Shown here piece by piece: positions 26,856 through 37,000 of a stretch of 64,000 nt of DNA. A program made the translations under genes and the position numbers. The stretch covers positions 18,276 to 82,275 of the forward strand of contig PBSY01000007.1 of assembly GCA_002726915.1 (NCBI GenBank), written 5' to 3'. Each line of letters opens with the position of its first letter. Positions within the stretch are counted from its first letter, which is position 1. The notes under the pieces were generated by a model that was given only the letters and a program-made list of their open reading frames with translations, made no database searches and had not been told where the DNA came from. Source of the DNA: Verrucomicrobiales bacterium. GTDB lineage: Bacteria > Verrucomicrobiota > Verrucomicrobiia > Verrucomicrobiales > DEV007.

Positions 26856-28539
26856 TTAAAGAGGGTTTCGCCATCCAACGGTTCATCACCAATAACCCCA
26901 TCGCACCCGCGAGCACAATCATCAAGGATGGAACTGCACATGCTTGGAGACGGGACTCCTTTGCCAAACTGAAAGCTGTGGTTGCCAAGGTTTCAAAATT
27001 TGCCGGCCTCAGAATCAAAGTGAGTGGAAGCTCTTTTAAAATATCGACAAAAAGCAACATTCCAGCCGCGATTAATGGCCCCTTTAAAAGTGGGAGATCG
27101 ACTCTCAGGAAAGTTGCCAGGGGGCCATGTCCCAGCAACATGGATGCTTCCTCAACCGGCTTACCAATTCTCTCCATCCCAGCGCGCGAAAACTGAAGTG
27201 GAATCGCAAAAAATCGCACGACATAAGCGAATCCGATTACCAGCAAAGAGCCGCTCAGTAATGGGGCCCAAGGAAGGTTCCATCGATCAAAAGTCCCAAA
27301 GACAACCAAAACACCGACAGCGATGACAGCACCAGGAGTCGCATAACCAAGGCCAGCTAGGCGATCCATCAACTTGCGCTTCTGATTTTCGCGTAGTCGA
27401 ACCGCATAGGCAAACATAGCCGCTAGCAGTGGCATAAATACGGCGGTTGCCGCGGCGAGTCCTGTGCCCCTTGCAATCGCTTCCCCCGAAGTGAAAAGAA
27501 ATCCTGCATCCGAGGCCAAATGAAGCCAAGCCCAACGCACCAACTGCCCGAACGGATAAAAGAAGCCGATCGCTAAAGGTAACAGACAGACAAAGACAGC
27601 GAGCCATCTTTTAATCCCTGACAAACGCACCCGAGCCAAAGGGGCCGAGGAGTCCTCAGTCTCAGCGTATTGAGCCCTGCCCCGCATCAATTGCTCGACA
27701 GCTAACAATACTCCTACAGAAACCATCACGATACTGGCAAGACGAAGGGCGGCCACCTTATCACCCATCCCAAACCACGTGCGAAACACTCCTTCCGTCA
27801 GGGTCGGGACACCAAAGAAATGCACAGCTCCATAGTCGTTAACAACTTCCATGATAACCAGTGCTACGCCAGCAACCATGCCAGGGCGAGCCAATGGCAG
27901 ACCCACACGAAAGAAGACTTGGCGTGGCGAATCTCCTAAAACTCTTGCCGCCTCCAGCACCGTCCGCCCCTGCTGAGAGAAGGAAGAGCGGCAAGCGAGA
28001 TAGATGTATGGATAGAGCACGGCCGCCATCATGACAATGAGTGTCCCGTAGCGAATGATCAACTCAAAGGTGAGGAAGGTATCAATACCCCAATTACTCC
28101 GTATCCAGATTAAAAACGGAACTGCCGACTCCGACCCCTGATAGAATACAAACGCAGCAACGTAGGTTGGAAAGGCCAGCGGCAGCACTAGAGCCCAGCT
28201 GAAAATTCCACGCCCTGGGAATTCAAAGCAGGTCACCAGCCAAGCAGAAGGTACTGCCACAAGAGAAGCAACAATCGCCACTCCTGCAACGAGGATCAGC
28301 GTGTTTAGCAAATAGCCGCCCAGAACGGTCTTTACAAGGTTGTCCCAAGCCTCACTTTCCTGCCCGACTTGGATCAGGACAGCCGCAATAGGCAGGCATA
28401 TGGCAGAGACAACTAAAAAGGAAAACACGCCCCAACGATCCGGACGCCTCAGTCTAAGCTTTCGCTTTTCGCCCGAAGCGCCCTCTAGCAGATTTGAATC
28501 CGCCTCTGCTGAAGACACACCGGCCATTGAACCTCGCAC
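26848..28539 (-). CDS. Ferric iron ABC transporter, permease (fused double domain)
   Basis: 563 residues with about 12 membrane segments in two homologous halves, the FbpB/SfuB arrangement. Each half has an EAA-like loop: EAARVLGDSPRQVFFRVGLP in the first, EASMLLGHGPLATFLRVDLP in the second. The frame begins at a GTG (28539); an ATG at 28527 is also plausible. It starts 10 bases after the binding protein stop. The predicted role is import of Fe3+ across the inner membrane. Confidence 0.92.
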   Translation of the reverse strand: MRGSMAGVSSAEADSNLLEGASGEKRKLRLRRPDRWGVFSFLVVSAICLPIAAVLIQVGQESEAWDNLVKTVLGGYLLNTLILVAGVAIVASLVAVPSAWLVTCFEFPGRGIFSWALVLPLAFPTYVAAFVFYQGSESAVPFLIWIRSNWGIDTFLTFELIIRYGTLIVMMAAVLYPYIYLACRSSFSQQGRTVLEAARVLGDSPRQVFFRVGLPLARPGMVAGVALVIMEVVNDYGAVHFFGVPTLTEGVFRTWFGMGDKVAALRLASIVMVSVGVLLAVEQLMRGRAQYAETEDSSAPLARVRLSGIKRWLAVFVCLLPLAIGFFYPFGQLVRWAWLHLASDAGFLFTSGEAIARGTGLAAATAVFMPLLAAMFAYAVRLRENQKRKLMDRLAGLGYATPGAVIAVGVLVVFGTFDRWNLPWAPLLSGSLLVIGFAYVVRFFAIPLQFSRAGMERIGKPVEEASMLLGHGPLATFLRVDLPLLKGPLIAAGMLLFVDILKELPLTLILRPANFETLATTAFSLAKESRLQACAVPSLMIVLAGAMGLLVMNRWMAKPSLND

Positions 28540-28548
28540 GACTCTCGA

Positions 28549-29574
28549 CTACTCCCAACCCGCCTCGTTGAATACCTTGATCGCTTCAGCGTTGAGCTCA
28601 CCGAGAACAGAGAAATTCACATCGTCAGCTTTAAATTCACCCCATACTTTTTGACGTTTGGAAAGTGGGACTCCGTCGACGACAGGGTATTCAAAGGTGT
28701 TCTTTGAATAGAGCGCTTGCACCTCGTCTGATAGAAGAAAGTCGATAAACTGGTTTGCTAAACCAACCTTACTGCTGGCTTTTACGACCCCGAGACCGCT
28801 GATATTGATGTGGGTTCCCCGCCCAGCCTGATTCGGAAAGAAAATCTTTACAGCCGCGGCAGCATCTCGATCTTTCTTCTCTTCAGCGGTCTCAAGGATA
28901 CCGAGGTAATAGGTATTTACGATCGCAACGTCGGCAAGGCCAGCCGCAACAGCACGCACCTGGTCGCGATCACTGCCTTGTGGAGGGCGAGCCATATTTT
29001 TACGAACCCCAGAGGCCCACTTTAGTGACTTTTTCCGGCCATCGGCATCAATCATAGTGGTAAGTAGCGCCTGATTGTAGCTATTCGTGGAGGAGCGAAC
29101 GACAACTCGACCGCGCCATGACTCATCTGCGAGTGCCTCATAGGTAGAAAGCTCGGAAGGATCTACACGATCCTTTGAATGAATGATAACTCTGGCTCGT
29201 TTTGTCATAGCGACCCAGTGGGAGCCCTTCTCACGAAGAGGAGGCTGAACTTTTTCAAGGGCGGCCTCAGAAGTCATTGGTTGAAGAATTCCAGCCTCAT
29301 GGGCGCGGTGCAGAGTTCCCCCATCGGTCGCCATAAAAAGGTCGGCCGGAGTATTTTCTCCCTCTTCTTGCAGTCGAACGATCAGTTCATCAGCTGCCGC
29401 CTTTACAACATTAACTTTGATGCCGGTTTTCTTGAAGAACTTCGCATGAACCTCTTCGTCAAAGGCATAGTGACGCTGAGTATACAGAGTTAGTTCTTTA
29501 TCTTGCGAGTGGCCGGTTAGCGAAAAAGCGCTAATGAACAAGGCGCTAAGGGTAAGGAAGGGAGTTAGTTTCAT
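28549..29574 (-). CDS. Ferric iron-binding periplasmic protein (FbpA/FutA type)
   Basis: About 341 residues. The start is placed at the ATG at 29574, giving a signal peptide (KLTPFLTLSALFISAFSLTG). The mature chain begins KELTLYTQRHYAFDEEVHAK, a FutA-like beginning with His and Tyr ligands. The paired tyrosines typical of iron ligands are seen in VNTYYLGILETA, and another Tyr in STNSYNQALLTT. It likely binds Fe3+ in the periplasm and delivers it to the permease and ATPase downstream. Regulation by Fur is expected for this class; a weak candidate site is listed. Confidence 0.9.
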   Translation of the reverse strand: MKLTPFLTLSALFISAFSLTGHSQDKELTLYTQRHYAFDEEVHAKFFKKTGIKVNVVKAAADELIVRLQEEGENTPADLFMATDGGTLHRAHEAGILQPMTSEAALEKVQPPLREKGSHWVAMTKRARVIIHSKDRVDPSELSTYEALADESWRGRVVVRSSTNSYNQALLTTMIDADGRKKSLKWASGVRKNMARPPQGSDRDQVRAVAAGLADVAIVNTYYLGILETAEEKKDRDAAAAVKIFFPNQAGRGTHINISGLGVVKASSKVGLANQFIDFLLSDEVQALYSKNTFEYPVVDGVPLSKRQKVWGEFKADDVNFSVLGELNAEAIKVFNEAGWE

Positions 29575-29592
29575 AGAACAGGTCATGCTTAT

Positions 29593-29607
29593 TGCGAATG
29601 AATCTCG
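29593..29607 (-). promoter_or_regulatory. Weak Fur-box-like site upstream of the iron transporter
   Basis: TGCGAAT-G-AATCTCG has the 7-1-7 form of a Fur half-site pair (TGATAAT-x-ATTATCA) but with several mismatches. It lies about 20 bases before the binding-protein start. Support is mainly its position. Confidence 0.25.
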
Positions 29608-29773
29608 TTAGTGGCTTGAAATAACCTCCTTTCGGGAGAATAATCAAACACGAAGATAACGCATTTCTTCGCCATACTTGCATCTAAACATCTCAAGCGA
29701 ACGTTGCAGCGAACTCAAAAGGGGATAGTTTCTAACTCGCGTTCGACTCTGCACCATGTGAGCGCCCCATTCC

Positions 29774-31453
29774 ATGAGCGTATCGCCCTCAACCTCCAAA
29801 GATTTTATCCGCGAAATTATCGATGAAGACCTGTCTTCCGGTAAACACGACACTACGGTTACTCGCTTCCCTCCGGAACCGAATGGCTATCTGCATATCG
29901 GCCATGCAAAGTCTATCTGCTTGAATTTCAGTATTGCCGATGAATACGGGGGGCGCTGTCACCTCCGCTTTGACGATACTAACCCCGTGAAAGAAGACGC
30001 GGAATACGTTGATTCAATCAAGGAGGATATCAATTGGCTTGGCTTCGACTGGGCTGACCACATTTACTTCGCCTCTGATTATTTTGAAAAGCTCTACGAA
30101 TGGGCCGTTTACCTTATCAGGGAAGGCAAAGCCTATGTCGACGATCAGGACGCTGACGAGATCAGGAACGGGCGAGGCAATCTCCAGCAACCGGGCACGG
30201 AAAGCCCTTACCGTGGCCGATCGGTTGAGGAAAATCTTACTATTTTCGAGCAGATGAAGTCTGGAGACTTTGGTAACGGAGAAAAAGTGCTCCGTGCCAA
30301 AATTGACATGGACCATCCGAATCTAAACATGAGGGATCCCGTCATATACCGAATCCTTCATGAAGACCATCATCGAACCGGTGACGCTTGGTGCATCTAC
30401 CCAATGTATGACTTCACTCACGGCCAGAGTGACGCTCTTGAGTTTATTACACACTCACTCTGCACCCTCGAGTTCGAAAATCATCGCCCGCTCTATGAAT
30501 GGTTTATTGAAAACCTGCCAGTACCCTCTTCCCCACGCCAAATCGAGTTTTCACGCCTTAACTTAAACTACACCGTAATGAGCAAACGGAAGCTCCTTCA
30601 GTTGGTGGAGGAGAATCACGTGACTGGATGGGACGACCCTCGCATGCCTACTATCTCGGGCATCAGGCGTCGCGGTTATCCGGCGGAAGCAGTGCGTAAT
30701 TTTTGCAAGACGATAGGCATCACAAAATTTCAAAGTGTGAATGATATTGCCCTGCTCGAAAATTCCGTTCGGGAAATACTCAACAAAAAATCGTCGCGTT
30801 TCATGGCTGTGCTCGATCCGATTAAAGTCGTAATCACAAATTACCCTGATGGTGAAACCGAAGAACTGGAATCTGTTATCAACCCTGAAGATCCTTCCCT
30901 TGGAGTTCGAAAGATCCCGTTTGGACGGGAAATATACATCGAGCGGGATGACTTTTTAGAAGATCCCCCGAAAAAGTTTTTCCGGCTATCCCCTGGTGCG
31001 GAGGTCCGGCTAAGGGCTGCCTATTGGATCAAATGCGAGAAAGTCATCAAAGACGATGACGGAGAAATTGTAGAACTCCATTGCACCTATGATCCCGCAA
31101 CCAAAAGCGGTCAGAACCCACCGGACGGTCGCAAGGTGAAGGCCACCATCCACTGGGTTAGCGCCCCTCATGCATTGAATGCGGAGATACGCCTCTATGA
31201 CCGTCTTTTTGGGGAGGAAGCCCCGGACAAAAAAGGAGGTTCTTTTCTCGAACATTTGAACCCTGAATCGCTGAAGGTTTTACCAAATGGAAAATTGGAA
31301 ACAAATCTTGCAGGTGTTTTCCCAGGGGAAACGGTTCAATTCGAACGTCTAGGCTACTTCTGTGCAGACAAGGAGAGCAGTCCAGACACACTCATCTTTA
31401 ACCGCACTGTTGGATTGAGAGACTCGTGGTCAAAAGCAAAGAAAAAGACCTGA
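29774..31453 (+). CDS. glnS: Glutaminyl-tRNA synthetase
   Basis: 559 residues, close to E. coli GlnRS (554). Class I motifs: HIGH-type [15 protein letters not shown] and KMSKS-type [15 protein letters not shown]. The glutamine-enzyme-specific segments [18 protein letters not shown] and [18 protein letters not shown] are present. The C-terminal half is the two-barrel anticodon domain ([14 protein letters not shown], [24 protein letters not shown]). Direct Gln charging is not universal in bacteria; this suggests that Gln-tRNA need not come from the amidotransferase route. Convergent with the next gene, with only 7 bases between stops. Confidence 0.96.
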   Translation: MSVSPSTSKDFIREIIDEDLSSGKHDTTVTRFPPEPNGYLHIGHAKSICLNFSIADEYGGRCHLRFDDTNPVKEDAEYVDSIKEDINWLGFDWADHIYFASDYFEKLYEWAVYLIREGKAYVDDQDADEIRNGRGNLQQPGTESPYRGRSVEENLTIFEQMKSGDFGNGEKVLRAKIDMDHPNLNMRDPVIYRILHEDHHRTGDAWCIYPMYDFTHGQSDALEFITHSLCTLEFENHRPLYEWFIENLPVPSSPRQIEFSRLNLNYTVMSKRKLLQLVEENHVTGWDDPRMPTISGIRRRGYPAEAVRNFCKTIGITKFQSVNDIALLENSVREILNKKSSRFMAVLDPIKVVITNYPDGETEELESVINPEDPSLGVRKIPFGREIYIERDDFLEDPPKKFFRLSPGAEVRLRAAYWIKCEKVIKDDDGEIVELHCTYDPATKSGQNPPDGRKVKATIHWVSAPHALNAEIRLYDRLFGEEAPDKKGGSFLEHLNPESLKVLPNGKLETNLAGVFPGETVQFERLGYFCADKESSPDTLIFNRTVGLRDSWSKAKKKT

Positions 31454-31460
31454 GGCCTCG

Positions 31461-31997
31461 CTAACGTTGCGAAATATCCAACTCAAAACTCTTTTCGCCC
31501 GGGAAGAGGACCATGTAACGTTCGACCTTCCTGCCGGCTAAGGTATTTTCGAAGATAAGGCTAAGCTCTCCATTCTCGTCAGCAGCAATCTGGTAGACCG
31601 AGACACCATCTGGAACATCAACCTTTGCCACCCCAATGAGAATGACGGGATCGGTGTCCTGCTTCAACTCAGAATTCTCTAAGCCAGTAAATGCGAATTT
31701 AAAGGTGGGTTTTACCCGTCGTTCAGGTCCAAATTGGAAAATGATGGTCCGATTAATCAGGTCCTGCCCCTGAGCCTTTAGAGCCCTAATCTCGGTCTCA
31801 TCCTTAAATCCCAATTCGCTGAAGTGCATGTATGGCTCCCCTTTGGGATCATCGGTAAAACTTCGCGGGTCAATCATCACCTCGATCGAAACCGTTTCCC
31901 CGCTAAACGTAGAATGCACGGGGATGTCGGGAACGGGATGCGCCGAAACGGTGGAGATCCCTCCTAACGCAAAAATAAAAATTCTGATCAGCTTCAT
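31461..31997 (-). CDS. Exported protein of unknown function
   Basis: About 178 residues from the ATG at 31997; a GTG three codons upstream is possible. A signal peptide (KLIRIFIFALGGISTVSAHP) precedes a beta-rich domain: VHSTFSGETVSIEVMIDP, TIIFQFGPERRVKPTFKFAF and YQIAADENGELSLIFENTL. I recognise no named family. The start HPVPDIPV after cleavage and the Ig-like strand pattern suggest a periplasmic or surface protein. It is divergent from the small Lys-rich exported protein at 32.1 kb. Confidence 0.7.
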   Translation of the reverse strand: MKLIRIFIFALGGISTVSAHPVPDIPVHSTFSGETVSIEVMIDPRSFTDDPKGEPYMHFSELGFKDETEIRALKAQGQDLINRTIIFQFGPERRVKPTFKFAFTGLENSELKQDTDPVILIGVAKVDVPDGVSVYQIAADENGELSLIFENTLAGRKVERYMVLFPGEKSFELDISQR

Positions 31998-32124
31998 TGT
32001 TGCCACTCTGGATCACGGTTGACACCAACTCCATTACCTTCATCGCGACAAAAACGTCCTTGCCGAACGCTTCCATAGTGATTACCTCTCTGGGTCTAAT
32101 CTAAACCCACAGTCCATCTATACT

Positions 32125-32409
32125 ATGAAAAAACTACTCACTACAGCTGTCGCTGTTTTCGCCCTCGCTGGCGTCGTTGAAGCCGGTTGCGGCAAAAAGC
32201 AGAACGATTCCGGAACTCTTTCGTCCTTCGATAAAGGCACCAAAACACTCGTTGTTTCTGTCGACGGTAAAGAGGTCACTCTCACCGCTACCAAGAAGAC
32301 GGTAGCCAAAGATGCTAATGGCAAGAAAACCGATCTTGATTCCTTAGTTGGAAAAAAGGTCAAAGTCACAAGTGAGCACAAGAAAGTTGACTCTGTAGAG
32401 GCTTCCTAA
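32125..32409 (+). CDS. Small exported Lys-rich protein
   Basis: 94 residues: signal peptide (KKLLTTAVAVFALAGVVEAG), then a mature part of about 74 residues with two cysteine-poor beta segments (KTLVVSVDGKEVTLTATKK and LVGKKVKVTSEHKKVDSVEA). The only Cys follows the signal peptide (EAGCGKK), which raises the option of a lipoprotein, though VEAGC is a passable rather than ideal lipobox. The repeat of a 'value-strand, DG, strand' pattern resembles small OB-like periplasmic domains. A clear terminator follows, so it is a single-gene unit. Confidence 0.7.
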   Translation: MKKLLTTAVAVFALAGVVEAGCGKKQNDSGTLSSFDKGTKTLVVSVDGKEVTLTATKKTVAKDANGKKTDLDSLVGKKVKVTSEHKKVDSVEAS

Positions 32410-32428
32410 TCCGTTTCTCGTTTGAACG

Positions 32429-32466
32429 AAAGCCCGGTTGGACCCTGTGCCAATCGGGCTTTTTCG
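32429..32466 (+). terminator. Rho-independent terminator
   Basis: AAGCCCGGTTGG (from 32430) pairs with CCAATCGGGCTT (to 32461) with one mismatch-like G-T, around an 8-base loop, and runs into TTTTT. It lies 20 bases after the stop of the small exported protein. This is the clearest terminator in the window. Confidence 0.85.
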
Positions 32467-32582
32467 TTTTTGCGAAATCGAATACTATAGTTCTGACAAA
32501 AACGAAAAACACATCGGTTATCCAAGCTAAAAGGTTAAAAGTTTTTCGAAACTAGAAGAGTTCGACGGGGTTTGAAAATTCT

Positions 32583-33704
32583 ATGAAGATTGCGTCAGCA
32601 CTTATCATCCTTTCAATTCTCCTACCACCTTCCCTGTCAGAAGCACAACGTTCCGGCGGATCTAAGGGCGGAGTTCGACCCTCTGAAATCGGCGCCGGCA
32701 TTCAGCCTATCGGAGCGGAAAGTATCATGTGGTACACCACTTGGGATACCGCACTCACCGAAGCAGCCCGATCTAATAGGCCCATCTTCTTTATGGCGGC
32801 AGCGGCTACTTGTTCGGGTATTTCGGGGGTATTCTGACCCGGTTACACCCACACGCAGAACGGTCTGTTCTCGTCCGAAGATTTTATCGCCGCCTCTCGA
32901 AACTACGTTTGCGTTCGTCTCGAGTCCTTCGAAAATCAGCAGTATCATGACATGGTTCGAAGCTTTCTCGGAGGCGCCTTTGCGAATACAGCCTTCTCTC
33001 TGCTCGCCCCTGACGGCGACACTAGACTCTCAGGGAGCGGGCGTGGTCCCAATCAGGTCCTCAAGCCAGGACGTCGTGGCCCTGGCTCCCCCGAAGCCGA
33101 TGACTCTCTGGTAATTGAGGAATTGGCGAATCTAGCCAGGAGGTTCCGACCCAAAGGCGATACAAACGAACAGACTTTACAGGACTTTCACACTTTTCGA
33201 CAGGCGCTCAACGTTGCCTCCGCTGATCAACGGCTACTTCTCTTTGTGATTTCACCTGAAACAAGTCAATCCAAAGTTGAGAGCACTCTCCGTCCCGTCA
33301 TGGCGGACAGCTCAGTTATTGGCCGTTTCCATGTCGACTTTGCTGATCAGAATACGGACAAGGACTGGGACGAAAATATTCAGAGGAGTAAAAACCAAGC
33401 TGGATATTTTATCATTCGAGCCGGTCAGTTTGGACAGAGCGGTTCCGTCATGGATCACTTGCCTCTAACCGCCTCAGGAGATCAGGTTAAAACGGCTTTG
33501 CTGGAGGCCAATCGTGAGTTTGCCGAAACCGAAGAACGCAAGGACTATGGAGATCACGTATCCCTTGGGCGACGAGAACGAATTTACTTTGAGAATGAAA
33601 TGCCATATGGCGAAGACCGCGACGGAGATGGTGTCATCGACCATGGAGCAATTATCAGACAGGGTGGCAAAGGCAAAGGCAAAGGCAAAGGCAAAGGCCG
33701 CTAG
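32583..33704 (+). CDS. Exported thioredoxin-fold-like protein with in-frame TGA (selenoprotein candidate)
   Basis: Read through the TGA at codon 85 (32835-32837), this is one frame of 373 codons; no other stop interrupts it. A signal peptide (MKIASALIILSILLPPSLSE) precedes a thioredoxin-like strand and helix, RPIFFMAAAATCSGISGVF, then the TGA, then PGYTHTQNGLFSSEDFIAA and NYVCVRLESFENQQYHDMV, which continue the fold. Further on, LLLFVISPETSQSKVE starts a second alpha/beta region. The C-terminus has an EF-hand-like EDRDGDGVIDHG and a GK repeat. The Cys at codon 77 is eight residues before the TGA. A SECIS-like hairpin follows the TGA. Alternatives: nonsense mutation (TGG to TGA) or sequencing error. 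No selenocysteine synthesis genes lie in this window. Confidence 0.55.
32853..32874 (+). promoter_or_regulatory. SECIS-like hairpin just after the in-frame TGA
   Basis: ACG (32853-32855) pairs with CGT (32872-32874), one C bulges (32856), and AGAAC (32857-32861) pairs with GTTCT (32867-32871). The 5-base loop is GGTCT (32862-32866), starting 25 nt after the TGA. The E. coli fdhF SECIS apical loop contains the same GGUCU, and the published bacterial model asks for a G in the first two loop bases and a loop about 16-37 nt after the UGA. Both conditions hold here. Confidence 0.5.
33666..33695 (+). repeat. GGCAAA hexanucleotide repeat, five copies
   Basis: Five perfect tandem copies encode Gly-Lys repeated at the end of the thioredoxin-fold-like protein, giving a basic tail GGKGKGKGKGKGR. 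Hexamers keep the frame, so copy changes would alter tail length only. Confidence 0.9.
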
Positions 33705-33721
33705 CAGAGCCTTACTGCTAG
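33701..33721. repeat. Perfect hairpin at the stop codon, possible terminator stem
   Basis: CTAGCAG (33701-33707) and CTGCTAG (33715-33721) form a 7-bp stem with a 7-base loop; the stem includes the TAG stop of the thioredoxin-fold gene. No T-run follows immediately; CTTTTTCTC comes 20 bases on. Confidence 0.45.
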
Positions 33722-34058
33722 ACCGTAGCGAGTAGTTTCACGCTTTTTCTCGGGAAAGAAACGTGGTCATCAATGTAGGGGAAAATTCAAAACATTGTGG
33801 CACCCCCTTCACGTTCGGGCGCCCTGAGTGATGCTTAAGCGTTCCCTTGAAACATTCACTTGCAGCCAATTCGTTCATGGCGCTTCTCATTTTGATCGAT
33901 TCGATACTCGCATTTAGTTTTGTGTTTTTCTTGGGCAACGAAGCGGATCACAACCTCGGTGTCACGAGGAGAAACGCAGGACACCTATTTCAAACTCAGC
34001 AAGCAAACAGACTAAGGCCACTGAATTTCCCCGTTGGACTCGGTATACTTGGCTACCG
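33722..34058. other. Gap before the large PVC fusion gene
   Basis: Short frames exist on both strands (for example 33847-34119 plus and 33738-33938 minus), but neither has a start signal or recognisable motif, and the plus one runs into the end of the neighbouring gene. I see no RNA or repeat here apart from the hairpin at 33701-33721. Confidence 0.5.
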
Positions 34059-37000
34059 CTACTCAACGATCATCTCCCCTTTCATGATTATCCAGTGTCC
34101 TGGGAACGTACAAACGTAGGGATAAGCTCCAGGCTCTTTAGGAGCCATGAAACGCATCGTCTCGCTTGTATTCGACTCGAGCAGCTTAGTGTGATGGAGA
34201 ACCTTCTCGTTCTTTGGAACGAATCCCTTCTTGTATCCACTGGGATCCTTAGCCATTTCGTTTCCGGCCATGCCCAATTCTTCAAGAGAGCCTGGCTTCC
34301 CTATCACGAGGTTATGCTGTGTCGCATCGGGATTGGTAAAGATAAGCTTCACAGGAGCACCGGCTTTTACTTTGAATCGAGGTTTCGTATACAACATCCG
34401 CTCGGGGACACAGCCGATCTCGATTGTCACAAGTCCTTTTTGACTGTCGAAGTTCGAATCATTTGAGTTTCGAGTTCCCTTGCCTGAACTGAGCTTTTCA
34501 TAACTGGCCCAGTCATTGTAGAATGAACTGACGGTCGGAAACTTTTCCTGCTGTTCTATCCAGATGTGGCGCATCGCCTCAGAGCCAATCGCAGTTCTTG
34601 CCGCATACTTTAGGTGCGCGCCCATCGGCTTCTCAAAGACGGGTATTACAGCTTCGAGTGCTTCCGATGTTCCAAAATAAGTCGCCGCAATCACTGCCTG
34701 CAAGCGTACCAATCCACTCCCGTCATCCGCCGCAGATGATAAAACACCGATGCCTCCATCGTCAAAGCTCGAATACCAATATCGCAGCTGCTTAGTTGCA
34801 GCAGCGCGCGCATCATCGACATCACAGGTCAGAAGGTCCTCCAATAAGATAGGACGCATTTCGCCAAAGCGGCGGTAGGTCCAAACCGCTTCTATCTGAT
34901 GATGACGAAAACGCTCTGCACTCCCATCGAGCCCGGCAACCCACTCATCCAGAGCCGGGATAACCTCCTCAGCTGGCCGCTTCGCCAACTCTCGTTTTGC
35001 CCAGTAGCGATAGCGGTATTCACGCCGCTTAAGCAACTCCAGAAGGTCACCGGTTAGGGCGCCGTCGACTTGCGGCGTATCCTGAAGCTCCGCCCCTTTC
35101 GCTACAATCCTCCATATCCGACCCGAATCACGGTCACGTCGCGGGTCCCGAAGGGAATACTGAGCATGTCCCTTCACAGGGTTGTACCAGTCGCAAATAT
35201 ACATCGCCCCTCGAGGTCCATACTGAAGATCGACAGGAATGAAGCTGAGGTTCTCGGAGAAGATGAGATCAAATTGATACTCCTCAGTGTAGTGATCGTC
35301 ATGTTTCACCCACTTATGAAATTCCACACGATTGGTCGGCTTATAACGAACCTTCACGAACCCTCCCTGCATTTCTTCGGGCCACATCGGGAAGTCGACG
35401 AACTCATGACCACAGACTCCAGAGTAAGCAGGGATCTCGACGGCGTTGGGATGCTGCTCGGGATACGGAGCATTGAGCGAATGAAAGGCCTCGGCAAAGA
35501 TCGGGTGACTGGCAACGTGGTTTCCCCAATCATCAAAAGTTACACCCCAAGGGTTTGTGTTCCGATAGCCCCCGAAAGCGGTAAGCTGCTCTGTCCGGGG
35601 CGTGTAACGGAACCAGGATGAGTTCTTTGCCCGAACCGGACCGTAGGCGGTCTCAACTTGGGAATTGTGAAAGATGGACTCGCGGAAGATGAGATCACCG
35701 TCCGGAGTCCAGACAAAGTCGTGGAGGGAGTGATGGCTGTCCTCAGTTCCAAACCCGGTCAGTACTCGAGTCTTTTTGTCCGCCACGTCATCACCATCGG
35801 TGTCTTCGAGCAAAACAAGATCAGGCTGGTCCGAAACATAAACACCATTCTCGGCAATAACGAAAGACAATGGAATATGAAGATTATCAGCAAAAACAGT
35901 CGATTTATCAGCCTTACCGTCTTTATCTGTGTCTTCGAGAATCACGATCTTGTCATTCGGTTCGTTGCCGGGATAAATGTGTGGGTAAGTAGTGGAACAA
36001 CTGACCCAGAGGCGCCCTTTCGAATCCCATCGCATAGCGATGGGGCAAGCAATTTCCGGGAACTTTTCCTCAGTTGCGAAAGCGTTCACCTCAAAGCGAG
36101 GATCGATCCGAAATTCCTCCAATTCGTCAGCCGGGCTTAGCCATTCATTGGCTCCTCTTCCCTCTACGACCGCATCAAGCTCTGGAAGGTTCGAGTCATC
36201 AATCGGTCCGTTCGCGTTTTCACCACGGGCGAGAGCATGAATCCGCGCTTCTCGATTGGCGGTCAGGAGATCGAAGTTTCTCATTGCCGGAAGGAAATCG
36301 AGATAACCGTAGCTTTTCTTCCGCCCACCCACGTAGTAGAAAGAATTTACCGGACGGTATCTCCGGAAAAATTGACGATTCTTATCCACCACATTTCCGC
36401 GTATCGCTTCAGTAACATCAGGCGGAGATTTCTGAAACACTTCGCGGTAAACCTGATCAGCATAAATAGCATAACCTTGCTCCGTCATGTGAGCCCCATT
36501 AATCGTCAGTTGAGTGTCAGGGTCATCCATAGCCGTGCGAGTCACGTCAAAGACATTGGCGAAACCCACTTTCTCCTCAGCCGCTACCTCCTCCATCGCC
36601 CGGACATAGAGAGCGATGCGATTATTATTCATATCGGCAGCTAAAACCTTATGGGTGTTCTCGTTTGCTATGGGAGAAATAAGAACGATACGAGGCCCGG
36701 TTTCGCCGTTAAATGCCGACGTCTTGATTTCCTCCAAATAGGCGCGGAGACGGTTCTTGAATTCTTCGACTTTCGCCGCTCCTCCGAATGACTCATTAAA
36801 TCCAAACGCGGCAAAGATTATGTCAATTTTCTCGTGAGCTAGATGCTGTGAAACCGTCGCAAAATTGTCGGGGCGCGGCTGAAGATCAACTTCATCAGCC
36901 GACCAGGAGAAGTTCCGAATGCGCAGATCAAGCTCGGGGAAGCTTTGGTAAAGCATCGATTCGAAGAAGCCAAACTGCCCACCACGGTCTAGAAGAGTAT

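Noticed and set aside
33738..34119. Short open frames on both strands beside the large PVC fusion gene
   Set aside because: No ribosome-binding site and no family; the plus-strand frame runs into the fusion gene.
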